The position numbers and the translations under genes are program-made. This document shows positions 34,795-44,879 of a DNA stretch of 64,000 bases, piece after piece. The notes beneath the pieces were generated by a model that saw only the letters and a list, made by a program, of their open reading frames with translations, had not been told where the DNA came from and ran no database searches. How positions within the stretch are numbered: position 1 is the first letter of the stretch; each line of letters opens with the position of its first letter. The stretch comes from Avena insularis. Lineage: Eukaryota > Streptophyta > Magnoliopsida > Poales > Poaceae. Location: assembly GCA_023614405.1 (NCBI GenBank), contig CM042684.1, forward strand, positions 537,648,682 through 537,712,681, in the 5' to 3' direction.

Positions 34795-34868
34795 CTTCCT
34801 GAACTTTACTTTCAAGTCGTTCCTCATCCGTTTCCTCAGCAGAAGACCAACCACGGACATATATGGAA
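34795..34868 (-). other. Exon-like segment on the minus strand
   Basis: On the minus strand a 74 nt open piece lies between TTTGTGTGCAG and GTACAAGT, good splice acceptor and donor context. It would encode SIYVRGWSSAEETDE followed by ERLESKVQE, a charged, soluble-looking peptide. The acidic/Lys-rich composition looks like real coding sequence, and the splice signals match exactly. I do not recognise the protein family. No copy of it exists elsewhere in the window. Confidence 0.35.
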
Positions 34869-35472
34869 CTGCACACAAAGGTCAAACAATCAGGGGCTTA
34901 GGTAGACGGTGGCCTGTAGAGCACACATGGGCATATTGCTAGTGGAGCTTGTGACACATACAAACCTGAAATGACAAATTAATCATCCTCCATATTTGCC
35001 AAATTAAAAGCTAGCACATCTCTAAGAAAGGTCTAGACCTGAAAGGACCTATGTCAGCATGAACCCCTGCTTTGAATCTTGCAAAAAAAAAAATCCCAAT
35101 TACTCTTGGCAAATCCTCTTAACCAGCATGACATTGGTTTACAAAATAAACTGAATAATTCTTTAAACGTCAGTCATTCATGTCTAGCTGGAGGAGCATC
35201 AAAATAACGTGCACATGGATTGTTGCTCAGAAGCTGTGGAATAAATCGACTTTTATACACAACTCTTTGCTAGCAACTTTGAAAGATAATCAGCTCCTAA
35301 ATATTTATACTTTTAATACTGAATGTGTTTTCATTACATTAAAAGAAACACCTTATTTTGCTATCTCCTTTTAACATATTTAGTTACCCGAATATTATTC
35401 AGTGTTTCCTCATCCAGCTACAAAACGACTGCATCATCGATGAATAGAAATAAAAAAATAACAAATCACATA

Positions 35473-35595
35473 CTCCCTCCGATCCAAATTAGTTGACTTG
35501 GTTTTGTCTAGATTCAGATGTATCTAGCACTAAAACAAGTCTAGATACAATCGAATCTAGACAAATTCGAGTCAACTAATTTGGATCGGAGGGAG
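35473..35595. mobile_element. Stowaway-type MITE at the start of the tandem triplication
   Basis: CTCCCTCCGATCCAAATTAG at the left and CTAATTTGGATCGGAGGGAG at the right form a near-perfect palindrome with TA at 35471-35472 and 35596-35597. Its right half also occurs at about 36091-36144 and 36640-36694, as part of each downstream repeat unit. Confidence 0.92.
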
Positions 35596-37152
35596 TATCA
35601 CAAAGCACACACATGTGCATATATTTTGGATAGAATATTTCAGTTTTTCAGGGCTCTCTTAATTAGTACGTGTACTGGTATTATCAGATCCACGCAAACC
35701 AAGAGAGAGTTCTTCAATGTTTCCTTAATTATTTCTTTGCCTGATAATTTCAGTTCCATAGACAAACCAAGAGAGAGAACACACATCACCTTGATTGATA
35801 TCGGGAGCACGAGAAAGATATGTTGGAGGTTTGCTGCATGAGGATGTCGTCCATAGGAGATTCAACATCCACTCAGAGATACCCAGCGGAGGTTGAGCTG
35901 CTCACTCTACGATGCCTCTGCGTCATTGCCGGCGGCTGCTTATACAAAGGGAGAGGGAAGGTAAGATGAGGGGATAGATAGAGCAGGACAAAGGAGGGAG
36001 AGACCAGGAGGGAATACCTGAGGGCGTCCGTTGTGGACGACCTGCATCAAACGGAGCTGGTACGCTTAACGCACGTGTGGGTACAGTGAGCTAGATACAT
36101 TCGAATCTAGACAAATCTGAGTCACTAATTCGGATCGGAGAAAGTATCACAAAGCACACACATGTGCATATATTTTGGATAGAATATTTCAGTTTTTCAG
36201 GGCTCTCTTAATTAGTGCGTGTACTGGTATTATCAGATCCACGCAAACCAAGAGAGAGTTCTTCAATGTTTCCTTAATTATTTCTTTGCCTCATAATTTC
36301 AGTTCCATAGACAAAACAAGAGAGAGAACACACATCACCTTGATTGATATCAGGAGCACGAGAAATATATGTTGGAGGTTTGCTGCATGAGGATGCCGTC
36401 CATAGGAGATTCAACATGCACTCAGGGATACCTAGCGGAGGTTGATCTTCTCACTCTACGATGCCTCTGCGTCATTGCCGTCGGCTGCTTATACAAAGGG
36501 AGAGGGGAGGTAAGATGAGGGATAGATAGAGCAGGGACAGAGGAGGGAGAGACCAGGAGGGAATACCTGAGGGCGAGCGTTGTGGACGAACTGCATCAAA
36601 CGGAGCTGGTACGCTTAACGCACGTGTGGGTACGATGAGCTAGATACATTCGAATCTAGACAAATCTGAGTCAACTAATTTGGATCGGAGGGAGTATCAC
36701 AAAGCACACACATGTGCATATATTTTGGATAGAATATTTCAGTTTTTCAGGGATCTCTTAATTAGTACGTGTACTGGTATTATCAGATCCACTCAAACCA
36801 AGAGAGAGTTCTTCAGTGTTTCCTTAATTATTTCTTTGCCTGATAATTTCAGTTCCATAGACAAAACAAGAGAGAGAACACACATCACCTTGATTGATAT
36901 CAGGAGCACGAGAAAGATATGTTGGAGGTTTTCTGCAGGAGGATGCCGTCCATAGGAGATTCAACGTGCACTCAGGGATACCTAGCGGAGGTTGAGCTGC
37001 TCACTCTATGATGCCTCTGCGTCATTGCCGTCGGCTGCTTATACAAAGGGAGAGGGGAGGTAAGATGAGGGATAGATAGAGCAGGGACAGAGGAGGGAGA
37101 GACCAGGAGGGAATACCTGAGGGCGAGCGTTGTGGACGACCTGCATCAAACA
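35541..37152. repeat. Tandem triplication, unit about 550 bp
   Basis: Units are 35541-36090, 36091-36639 and 36640 to about 37152. Each begins inside the Stowaway MITE right half (CTAGATACA..) and runs through ATCACAAAGCACACACATGT, CAAGAGAGAGTTCTTCAATG and CTGCATCAAACGGAGCTGG. The third unit loses the last 35-40 bp. Units differ by only scattered single bases, so the duplication is recent. On the minus strand each unit has a pyrimidine-rich stretch with AG and GT signals, so it could carry a repeated 5' exon. The unit holds stops in every long frame. Confidence 0.9.
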
Positions 37153-37278
37153 GAGAGGAGGCGGCGCGGTAGCTCTCAAGTTCATCGCTGCTTGTCGTCG
37201 TCCTCCACCTGGAGCTCCGCTGGCTTGACTATGAGAATATAGCGGGAAGAGGAATAGGGAGAAGGGGTCTTCATGGCA

Positions 37279-37295
37279 CTAGTGCACAAAAACTG

Positions 37296-37339
<44 letters not shown>

Positions 37340-37566
37340 CGACACGGGATCCGGTGCCAGCGGTAGTAGACGGGGATGGATGGCGGCTCGTGGGATTGGG
37401 ATGGAGGCGGCTCGGCCAGAGAGACGAGCGGCAGCGGCGGCTCAGCTAGAGAGACGTATGGTGGTGGCTCGGCCAGAGATATAGGTGGCGGCGGCGGCGG
37501 CTCGGCAACACGCGAGAACGAGGGATGCGAGGGAGCGGAGGCACGGGGATTAGAGGAGGAGGTCAT
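37279..37566 (-). CDS. Candidate first exon with SLAEPP repeats, hypothetical
   Basis: On the minus strand an ATG at 37566-37564 follows a leader containing AAACCCTAGG, a common plant 5' leader motif. It opens a 95-codon frame starting MTSSSNPRASAPSHPSFS. Residues 20-65 contain three SLAEPP units with Pro-rich linkers, then YRWHRIPCRC, then a Ser-Leu tract encoded by the (CT)19 microsatellite. The frame also extends upstream to an ATG at 37740. A Ser/Pro-rich N-terminus could be a transit peptide or a disordered exon. No domain is recognised, and the real gene end is not found. The GC-rich context fits a grass 5' exon. It may equally be a pseudogene. Confidence 0.3.
37299..37336 (+). repeat. 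(GA)19 microsatellite
   Basis: A pure GA run of 38 bp. On the minus strand it reads as (CT)n and, in the neighbouring frame, as alternating Ser-Leu. Confidence 0.95.
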
Positions 37567-38580
37567 GGGGCTGGGCCAATCGTGCCTAGGGTTTTCACCC
37601 AAATGACGCGTGCGGGCTCTACCCCTGCCCAGACCCGGAGCACCTGTCAATTGCCCACTGTAAACATTACATGTGAGACGGATATGCATGCCCAGTCTAT
37701 TTCCAGCAGGGACGCGACGAGTCCGTAAAGAGAGAGACACAGGCGTGGGTACGATGAGCTGGTATGCTTAACGCATTCAGTTTTTACTGTACACCAGGGT
37801 AAAAACGTCTTACCAGCAGCCAATGCTCCAGATTGCCTCTCAGGACCCGATCCGACGGTCCACATCACCTAACCTCTCTAGGAGCCCCATGGAGGTGCAT
37901 CAATTACACCTTTGGATACTAAGCGGACCTAGCAGGTCTGACTTGAGGAACTTGAGAGAAAACGTACGGAGGTAAAAGAGACGTCGTTGTCTCACCTGGG
38001 CCGCCGCCTCTTTGCTCGATCGGGAAACCAGCTGATCCAAGACAGTTGAGCTACGTACGTGGAGCTGTCATAATATATTAATATTTGGCTGAGGGTGGGG
38101 TTTATTTGGATCTGTTCAGACTTCAGAGAGGTTGCTGAGGGTGGGGTTTATTAAAGGTGGTTGCTGGTTTATGCATGGGTACATCTGCAGCATACTAGTG
38201 ATATACATGCATACACACACATGTTTAATTATGCCAAGCTAATCTTATCCTCCTAACTCCTCACTATGATGACAAGTTTCTTAGAAAGAAATGCATTGGT
38301 TTTCTACTACGATAATGATGGATTACTCATTGTAATATTTGGACAAAAGGGAGCCATGTCCTGTGGCGCCCACCTTGTTTCGGCGCTATATATATAGTTG
38401 GATGGTGCCGACATGCACTACTTCAGTTACATCTTACTTGGCGACGAACCCAGTGGTCATTCCGAACTAGTTTTGCTATGGGGTAAGATGAGGTACTATT
38501 AGTTTTGTCAAAAAAAAAACGGATAAAAGCCTGTCTAGCATCTAAACCACTACTTTGCATTTATTTAGTAATAAATCACA
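37567..38580. other. Upstream non-coding stretch
   Basis: About 37567-37870 is moderately GC-rich and could be the promoter of the minus-strand candidate. The GTGGGTACGATGAGCTGGTA phrase at 37746 repeats the junction sequence of the triplication in permuted order. The remainder to 38580 is AT-rich with a GAGGGTGGGGTTTAT phrase repeated near 38090 and 38138. No gene is seen. Confidence 0.4.
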
Positions 38581-38625
38581 TCTATACCTATACCTAATAA
38601 TAAAGAGAGCAACACTTCTCTCTTC
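38581..38625 (+). other. Possible Helitron 5' terminus
   Basis: TCTATACCTATACCTAATAA followed by TAAAGAG begins after an A. Helitrons start with TC after a host A, and this TCTATAC..AATAAAGAG style resembles grass Helitron starts as far as I remember. No CTRR end with hairpin was found downstream. The following GC-rich 38640-39050 region could be its captured cargo. Confidence 0.25.
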
Positions 38626-38639
38626 GCAAGTTGACCGAA

Positions 38640-39057
38640 CTGAGCTCATCCCACAAAGTTTGGGGCCCCACCACGACCCCCATACCCGTGTCCCTGACCC
38701 AGTCCTCCTCTCTTCTCCCCGTGATCAGACGCTATCCTCCCGTCCTCCTCTCTCCTCTCCCGTGGCAGCCTCCCTCCTCCCGCGCCCCTGACCTTCTCTC
38801 CTGCCGGTCGTGAAGGATCATGGGACGCCGGACACCACCACCGCTGATGAGACGCTCTCGCACCAGCCCTTCTCCTGCTCTGCCCCTCCTTCCGACCTCC
38901 TCCTCTCCTGCCGGCTGCCCTCCCCTCCGGCCCACCACCGCCTCTGAGATCCACCGTCGCTCGCGCCCCATGGCTCGCCGCGTCCCATGGCCAGCCATAG
39001 CCCTCAGCAACCACTGCCGGCGCCCTAGGATGCGATTGCTTTTTCTTTGTTTTGTTT
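38640..39057. other. GC-rich gene-like piece, frame uncertain
   Basis: Both strands have long frames here (plus 38820-39059, minus 39257-38646 and 39010-38732) that are rich in Arg, Gly, Pro and Ser. This is expected of a GC-rich repeatless stretch and does not by itself show coding. It may be a gene fragment captured by a Helitron. No motif is seen. Confidence 0.25.
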
Positions 39058-39059
39058 AG

Positions 39060-40649
39060 GCGCCCTTGTGCGAAAGTTTGGACCAGTCTGTGATTTCTTA
39101 GTTTTGGGCCATACAAGCTACCAAACAAAGTATCAGTTGCAGCTCCTCTCAACACATACGGGCTAACATACACACCACAAATTCTTCGGCTAGCTTGTAT
39201 GAGGTTAGAGATCTCAAGTGGGAGAGTGAATTCGAAGTGACACAGGCTACCAAACACACCCTATGTTAGGCAAGATTTTCATGGAAACCGAACCAGCGAG
39301 GAGGTCTCGGTCCGTCCTACATATACTCTCATCTCTGCAAATCGACCTGGAAACTCCTCATTTCATTATCCTCCACCTACCATGCCTCTCCCTCTCAGGA
39401 ACACTCAAGAACTAAGCCGTCCTCTCATGGCGAATCAAGGTCCTCCATGGCTCCCATGGCCAAGTCCTCAGCCTCTGGGGTTCCATAGAGCCTCTCAAAC
39501 CTTGGGCATGGCCTCGGTGGCCATGAGAACCTACCTTTGTGTCGTGTCACGTCAGCCATGTCCTCTGCGCCGTGGCTCCCATGGAAGAGGATCGGGCACC
39601 TGACCGGCATACGGTGGCCAGCGAGCCCTGTTCTTGGTATTCCTATGCGCGTGATGCATGGATCTGCGTGCCCGCGAAGCAACTCAAATTGTATCTTACC
39701 ATCATTTTCGGATCGATTTCGTCCTCTTGGTATGATCGATCCCTTCTTGTGGTCTGCAAGACAGCGGGATGCACAGGTAGGGGATCGATCTACGATGGCA
39801 CCACAGGTCTATGTGCTGCATGGTATGTCGTGTATCCCTCTTGACAGTCTATGATTCAGATTGTGCAATCTCGATAGATTTGTGATATTATGTTGCTATT
39901 GAATACGTACTGAACCTGCTGTTGCATATATTGAACATTGCAAAATCAACATTGCCCAAGAACTATCAAGGAATGATGCAGCGGCTCACAAATCGAGTCG
40001 CGTGTACCGCATCTCAACACCAGAGACACGAGTCCACTCGAGATGAACACACGGTTCGTCAGTGGTCCCGAGTCCTGATCCACTCGAGTGCCAGATCGAA
40101 CCAAGTCCCCTCCCCAAACATCCACAGCTCCTTGCCCTTCCGTGTTCCCCAAACCCGCACACCCTGCACTCCCCCCATACCTCACACACAACGCGGAAAC
40201 CATAACGCCCCCCACCAAATCCGCCTTGGAACAACTCGAAATGGAAGGGCACCAGACGAGTCCTCCTAGCGGCAAACCCAATGCAGGCCATGAGTTCCCT
40301 CCGTCGTCAGGGGCTGGGCAAATCTGGTGAACGCATGGGGTCTTCGTCTCATGGCGAGCAGCGAGGCGCCCCAAAACGTAAGTATCCTCCCGATCTGCAC
40401 TTTGATCTGCATATGTTTCCTTCCTGATCACGATCTTCTTGATGCAGCAGCGACCACACTACTGGTTATATGTGAGGTCAATTTATGAAGTCAATATGCA
40501 AGCCCCAAATTGAGTATGTTTCAATATGGGCATTCACTTGTTCGCATGCGAGGATCCATTCGCATGGGAAGCTCCATCTAACTATTTTGTATCCATCTCG
40601 CACGTGAGTGAAATCCACATAAATTGCAATGGTATGTAATGTGTTCATT
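39060..40649. other. Unclassified stretch with short GC-rich frames
   Basis: At 39243-39262 an inverted AGGGTGTGTTTGGTAGCCTG occurs, which resembles a hAT-like MITE end. Short frames at 39382-39603 (plus), 39682-39425 (minus) and 40431-39946 (minus) overlap each other, and none has a motif. The minus 161-codon frame is rich in Gly and Val. I cannot support any as a gene. Confidence 0.3.
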
Positions 40650-40735
40650 TATAGTTGTAGTATCCTTAAGTATCATGACACAAAGAAATCTAATGCTTAT
40701 AGAGATTTCTAGAGTGCATGATCTTAGGTGTAAGT
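40650..40735 (+). repeat. Short fourth fragment of the unknown module
   Basis: TAGTATCCTTAAGTATCATG, AATCTAATGCTTATAGAG and TTTCTAGAGTGCATGATCTT match C1 near 5335-5405, C2 near 26540-26610 and C3 near 57065-57135, with about one mismatch in four or five. It shows that the module also occurs as diverged fragments. Confidence 0.5.
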
Positions 40736-41774
40736 AAACATATGGGATAACTATAAGATTTTTCTATTTCCGTGCCCTGCTTCACTTAGTAGTGTTGTCC
40801 ATGGTTAGAAACTTTTCTCACTTTTCTGCTCCTCCCTCCACCCAACTCTCTTGAATTCCCGCACTAAGTTTTTCCTTCGAGTGAATGCCTTTAACCGTAA
40901 CAAGGCTGATTTCGTGACATAAGTGGGACAATAAAATGCTAACTTTCGGACAATGAGTTAAGAACTTGGGTGGACCAGAAAATCCGTGATAGAGGGACTG
41001 ATTATTTCATCTGGGCGGCCTTATTTAATGAAATGTGTGTTTTGTATGAATTGAAGTGCACTTATCTTGTGAAGAATTTGCCGAGAATGCTTTTATTAAC
41101 AGTTTCAGTTCATTTCTCGCTTTTTCTATTCTTCCTCACTAACTTTCAAACTGAAAACCACAGAATAAAGGTCTTTAACAGGCCGAGTTTAAAGTGTCTA
41201 TGAGAGATGCTCTTGTGGAGTTAGCCGTTGTTCGAACCTTCAAAACTGGATTACATCCCATGTGGAAGCTAGACTTGTGATCGCACAGTTGCACAATACT
41301 CTGATCATGTTCCGTAGAGGCAATTTTTTGTCAGATGTTTGGCTCATCCCTCGTTAGTCTTCGCTTTAATTTTGGCAATTACTAAAATTGTTTCGGACCA
41401 CGCCGAAGTTTCTAGAAGTTTGGAAATTCCAGAAATACTTTCAGAATTACTTACTCCAAATTTCATTGGGTTTGAATTTTTTCAATTTATTTGAATTTGA
41501 TTTTTCAAAATTGTTTTGGACCGTCCCCAAGTATACATGATTTTGGAAATTTCGAGTATTAATTCAGAATTAGAGGAGTGTCTGTTTATTATGATGAGTA
41601 AGACCCACCCTTCTCTTTCAAAAGATGTGAAATGAAATGATGCTGCGCCGCGACTCCGCGACCTTTAGGATCTCACGAAGGTCTAACAGCTGTTTGCCAG
41701 TTAAGTTGACATCAGTTCTATCAACCAAATTTTCTTTCAATTTTCTTTCGGTTCACTAACTCCCGCTGCAGAGA

Positions 41775-42947
41775 GCATCTCCACTAGCATTCCCAGGAGG
41801 GCGATCTCAGGCTCATTCTTTTATCCGGATGGCTAAAATTCGCTTGGTCACGTTCCCAGACGTCCACTTTTCGCTGGATTTGTCCCAATTTACATCCTGG
41901 GTTTCAGGCCAAAACTAGGCCGTTGGGAACCGACCGGGAACGCCGGACGAAGCGAATTCCGCGAATAAAAAACCCGCGTCGGTGTGCCCGCCCTGTCAGC
42001 GTGTGAAACCCCGCGCCGGGCGGCCACATGGGTGCCGAGGAGGATGGGCGGCCTCTCGTCGTCGTCCTCGGCCTTGGCGTCGCGCTCATTCGGCTCGGCG
42101 CCGGCGATGTCACCGCGTCCCATAGCGCTCCGCCCGGTGAAGCGGGAGGCAGAGTCGCCTTCTCGCTCGCCACCGCGAACGAGTTTATGTGGCATCATCA
42201 TCAACGAGCCACGCGCGCTGTCGCCGCCAGTCCGCCACCTTCGGCTCTCGAAGCCGAAGCAACGCTCCGAAGACGGAGCCGGCGGACTGGGCTGTCCCGT
42301 CGACGAGGATGAGTTTGTCCTCAAAATGGTGATGGAGCATTCGCTGAACGACGTGCTGCCGATGCCAGCGCCCGACACCTACGCCTGGTCTAGGGCGGAC
42401 TGGGAGCAGGAGGAGGCCAAGCGCATCCGACGCCTGCACGAGCAGGTCGAGCGCCAGGCCGCGCGCCTACCAGGGCACGCCACTTATCGTCCTCGACGAT
42501 GATGACGAAGACGAGTCCGGGCCGTCATCGCAGCCGTGGCGCTGCGGCAATGCCGGCCAGGGCAGCTCTCGTCCTCCGCAGCCGCCCAGCGATGACGATG
42601 GCGCACAGGACACCGACTACACACGCCGACTACATGTCATTCTACCGCCACTTCAGCATGTGAACGGCGCGCCCAGCGGCATCGGCATCGCGTAGTAGTT
42701 AATTCTATGTTTTTTTTGAAGTTTTTTAGGCCACTGCAGTCAAAATTCGGGTATATGTCCGAATTTGACATAATATGTATGAGCTCGCCTATATTTTAAT
42801 AAAATCACATATATTCGTTTAAATTTCGTCGTGTTTGTTTAAATTTTTGCTAAACGCGGGATCTCGGCCTCGGAATGCGAGACATCCATCTGGCGCTAGA
42901 AAGCACATCAAAATTGTGCATGGGAACGCCGAACGAGTGGAGCTGCT
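41775..42947 (+). mobile_element. Harbinger-like element with GAGCATCTCC ends, copy A
   Basis: The left end is GAGCATCTCCACTAGCATTC and the right end, inverted, is GAGCAGCTCCACTCGTTCGG. The same type of end bounds the PIF element at 48063-50453. No clean TAA duplication is seen here. The interior carries an acidic reading frame but no DDE transposase, so the element would be non-autonomous. Confidence 0.55.
41984..42692 (+). pseudogene. Transposon-borne acidic protein, copy A, frameshifted
   Basis: The first frame (41984-42502) encodes a Ser/Arg/Pro-rich start, SLNDVLPMPAPDTYAWSRAD and a helical, charged IRRLHEQVERQAARLP. The homologous continuation is in another frame from about 42470, with a TPLIVLDDDDEDESGPSSQP stretch and a TAG near 42694. 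Copy B at 43601-44298 shows the same blocks. The protein may be the accessory or captured protein of this Harbinger-like family. The pattern of an acidic patch after a helix is visible, but I know no function. One frame change at about 42465 disrupts copy A. Confidence 0.4.
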
Positions 42948-43002
42948 CTTGTTATCCTGCAGCTAGACGGGAAGGTCCGGACTGTCCCCTTCCAGAAATT
43001 TC

Positions 43003-44600
43003 TAAAATTGTTTCGGACTGCGCCGAAGTATCTAGAATTTTGGAAAATCCAGAAATAATTTCTGAAATAGTTTCAGAATTACTTACTCCAAATTTCATTG
43101 GGTTTGAATTTTTTCAATTTATTTGAATTTGATTTTTCAAAATTGTTTTGGACCGTCCCCAAGTATACATGATTTTGGAAATTTCGAGTATTAATTCAGA
43201 ATTAGGGGAGTGTCTGTTTATTATGATGAGTAAGACCCACCCTTCTCTTTCAAAAGATATGAAATGAAACGATGCTGCGCTGCGACTCCGCGACCTTTAG
43301 GATCTCACCCAGGCCTAACAGCTGTTTGTCAGCTCAGTTGCCACTCAGTTCTATCAACCGAATTTTCTTTCGGTTCACTAACTCCTGCTGCCGAGAGCAT
43401 CTCCACTAGCATTCTCAGGAGGACGATCTCAGGCTCATTTTTCCATCCGAACAGGTAAAATTCGTCCAGTCACGTTCCCAGACGTCCACTTTTCGTCAGA
43501 TTTGGCCCAGTTTACATCCTGGGTTTCAGGCCAAACCTAGGGCGTTGGGAACCGCTCGGGAACGCCAGCCGAAGCGAATTCCGCGAATAAAAAACCCGCG
43601 TTGGTGGCCTCGCCCTGTCAGCGTGTGAAACCCCGCGTCGGGCGGCCACATGGATGCCGAGGAGGATGGGAGGCGTCCTCGGCCTCGACGTCACGCTCAT
43701 CCGGCTCGGCGCCGGCGCTGTCGCCGCGTCCCATGGCGCTCCGCCCGGTGAACCGGGAGGCAGAGTCGCATGCCCGCTCGCCGTCGTGGACGAATTCACG
43801 CGGCATCGTCATCAATGAGCCGCGCATGCCGTCGCCGCCTGTCGACCACCTTTGGCTCTCGAAGCCGAGGCAGCGCGCCAAAGGCGGAGCCGGCGGACTA
43901 GGCCGTCCACGTTGACGAGGATGCGTTCGTCCTCAAAATGGCGATGGAACATTCGCTGAACGACGTGCTGCCGATGCTGCCCCCCGACACCTACGCCTAG
44001 TCTAGGGCAGACTGTGAGCAGGAGGAGGCCGAGCGCATCCGACGCCTGCACGAGCTGGCCGCTTGCGGGCAGCGCGCCTACCAGGACACGCCACTTATCG
44101 TCCTCGACGACGATGACGAAGACGAGTCCGGGCCGTCATCGCAGCCGTGGCGTTGCGGCCATGCCGGACAGGGCAGCTCTCGTCCTCCGCAGCCGCCCAG
44201 CGACGACGATGGCACACAGGACGCCGACTACATGTCACTCTACCACCACTTCGGCATATGAACGGCGCACCCGGCGGCGCGGCATCAGCATCGCGTAGTA
44301 GTTAATTCTATGTTTTTTTAAGTTTTTTAGGCCACTGCATTCAAAATTCGGGTACATGTCCGAAATTTGACATAATATGTATGAGCTTGTCTATATTTTA
44401 ATAAAATCACATATATTCATTTAAATTTCGCCGTGTTTGTTTAAATTTTGGCCAAACACGGGAACTCGGAACTCGGTCCGGGAACGCGAGACATCCGTCC
44501 GGCGCTAGAAAGCACTCCAAAATTGGGCATGGGAACGCCGAACAAGTGGAGCTGCTCTTGCGGGAATGTCCGGATCGTCGCCTTCTTGTGGGTGGTGGCT
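43003..44600 (+). repeat. Tandem duplication, unit B
   Basis: It repeats unit A in the same orientation, with a 1.61-1.63 kb period. The left flank, the element start (GAGCATCTCCACTAGCATTC near 43396) and the right end (GTGGAGCTGCTCTTG, 44546-44560) are all preserved. Beyond the right end A and B diverge. Confidence 0.85.
43601..44298 (+). pseudogene. Transposon-borne acidic protein, copy B, broken
   Basis: Blocks shared with copy A include SPRPMALRPVNREAES, SLNDVLPML and an IRRLHELAA helix, followed by TPLIVLDDDDEDESGPSSQP near 44091-44150. An in-frame TAG near 43998 (CTACGCCTAGTCTAGG) replaces a Trp codon of copy A, and frames change around 43910 and 44060. Copy B therefore carries different lesions from copy A. 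The lesions seen in only one copy arose after the duplication or were repaired in neither. Confidence 0.4.
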
Positions 44601-44879
44601 GCCGAATCAAAGCGAGCTCTGCTCAGGCGAGCTGGGTGGTGCTAGACAAAGACAAGTAGTGTTGACAGCTGACGCACCAGCTGAATTTCTTCAGTATTGG
44701 CAGCATAGTTAGTCATGTGGTCTTGCATTTGCTGTTGCTCAGGTAGCTGAAGCACGAGGAGAGATACTGCATGCAAGACCTCCAATGCAACATCGTGGTC
44801 ATGAAGCCCTCCCTGAAATTGTGAAGGACGCCGGCGACTCGATATAGTCTGCTTTGTGCCGTACATCTCGTATATATAT

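Larger units (their letters stand above)
41383..42999 (+). repeat. Tandem duplication, unit A (about 1.6 kb)
   Basis: From TAAAATTGTTTCGGACCACG to the GTGGAGCTGCTCTTG end at about 42951, this unit matches unit B (43003-44561) at an offset of 1632 at the left and 1609 at the right. It consists of about 390 bp of AT-rich flank followed by a Harbinger-like element. The divergence between units is visible but moderate. Confidence 0.85.

Noticed and set aside
24165..38625. A single Helitron from 38581 back to 24191
   Set aside because: The start-like motif lies downstream of the end-like motif on the same strand, so they cannot be the two ends of one element.
38646..39257. A 203-codon minus-strand frame rich in Gly and Arg
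   Set aside because: Composition is driven by GC-rich DNA. The first third reads a MITE-like AGGGTGTGTTTGG end, and both strands have comparable frames. Not supported as a gene.
39946..40431. A 161-codon minus-strand frame
   Set aside because: No motif, no homologous copy in the window and an overlapping plus-strand frame of similar length.
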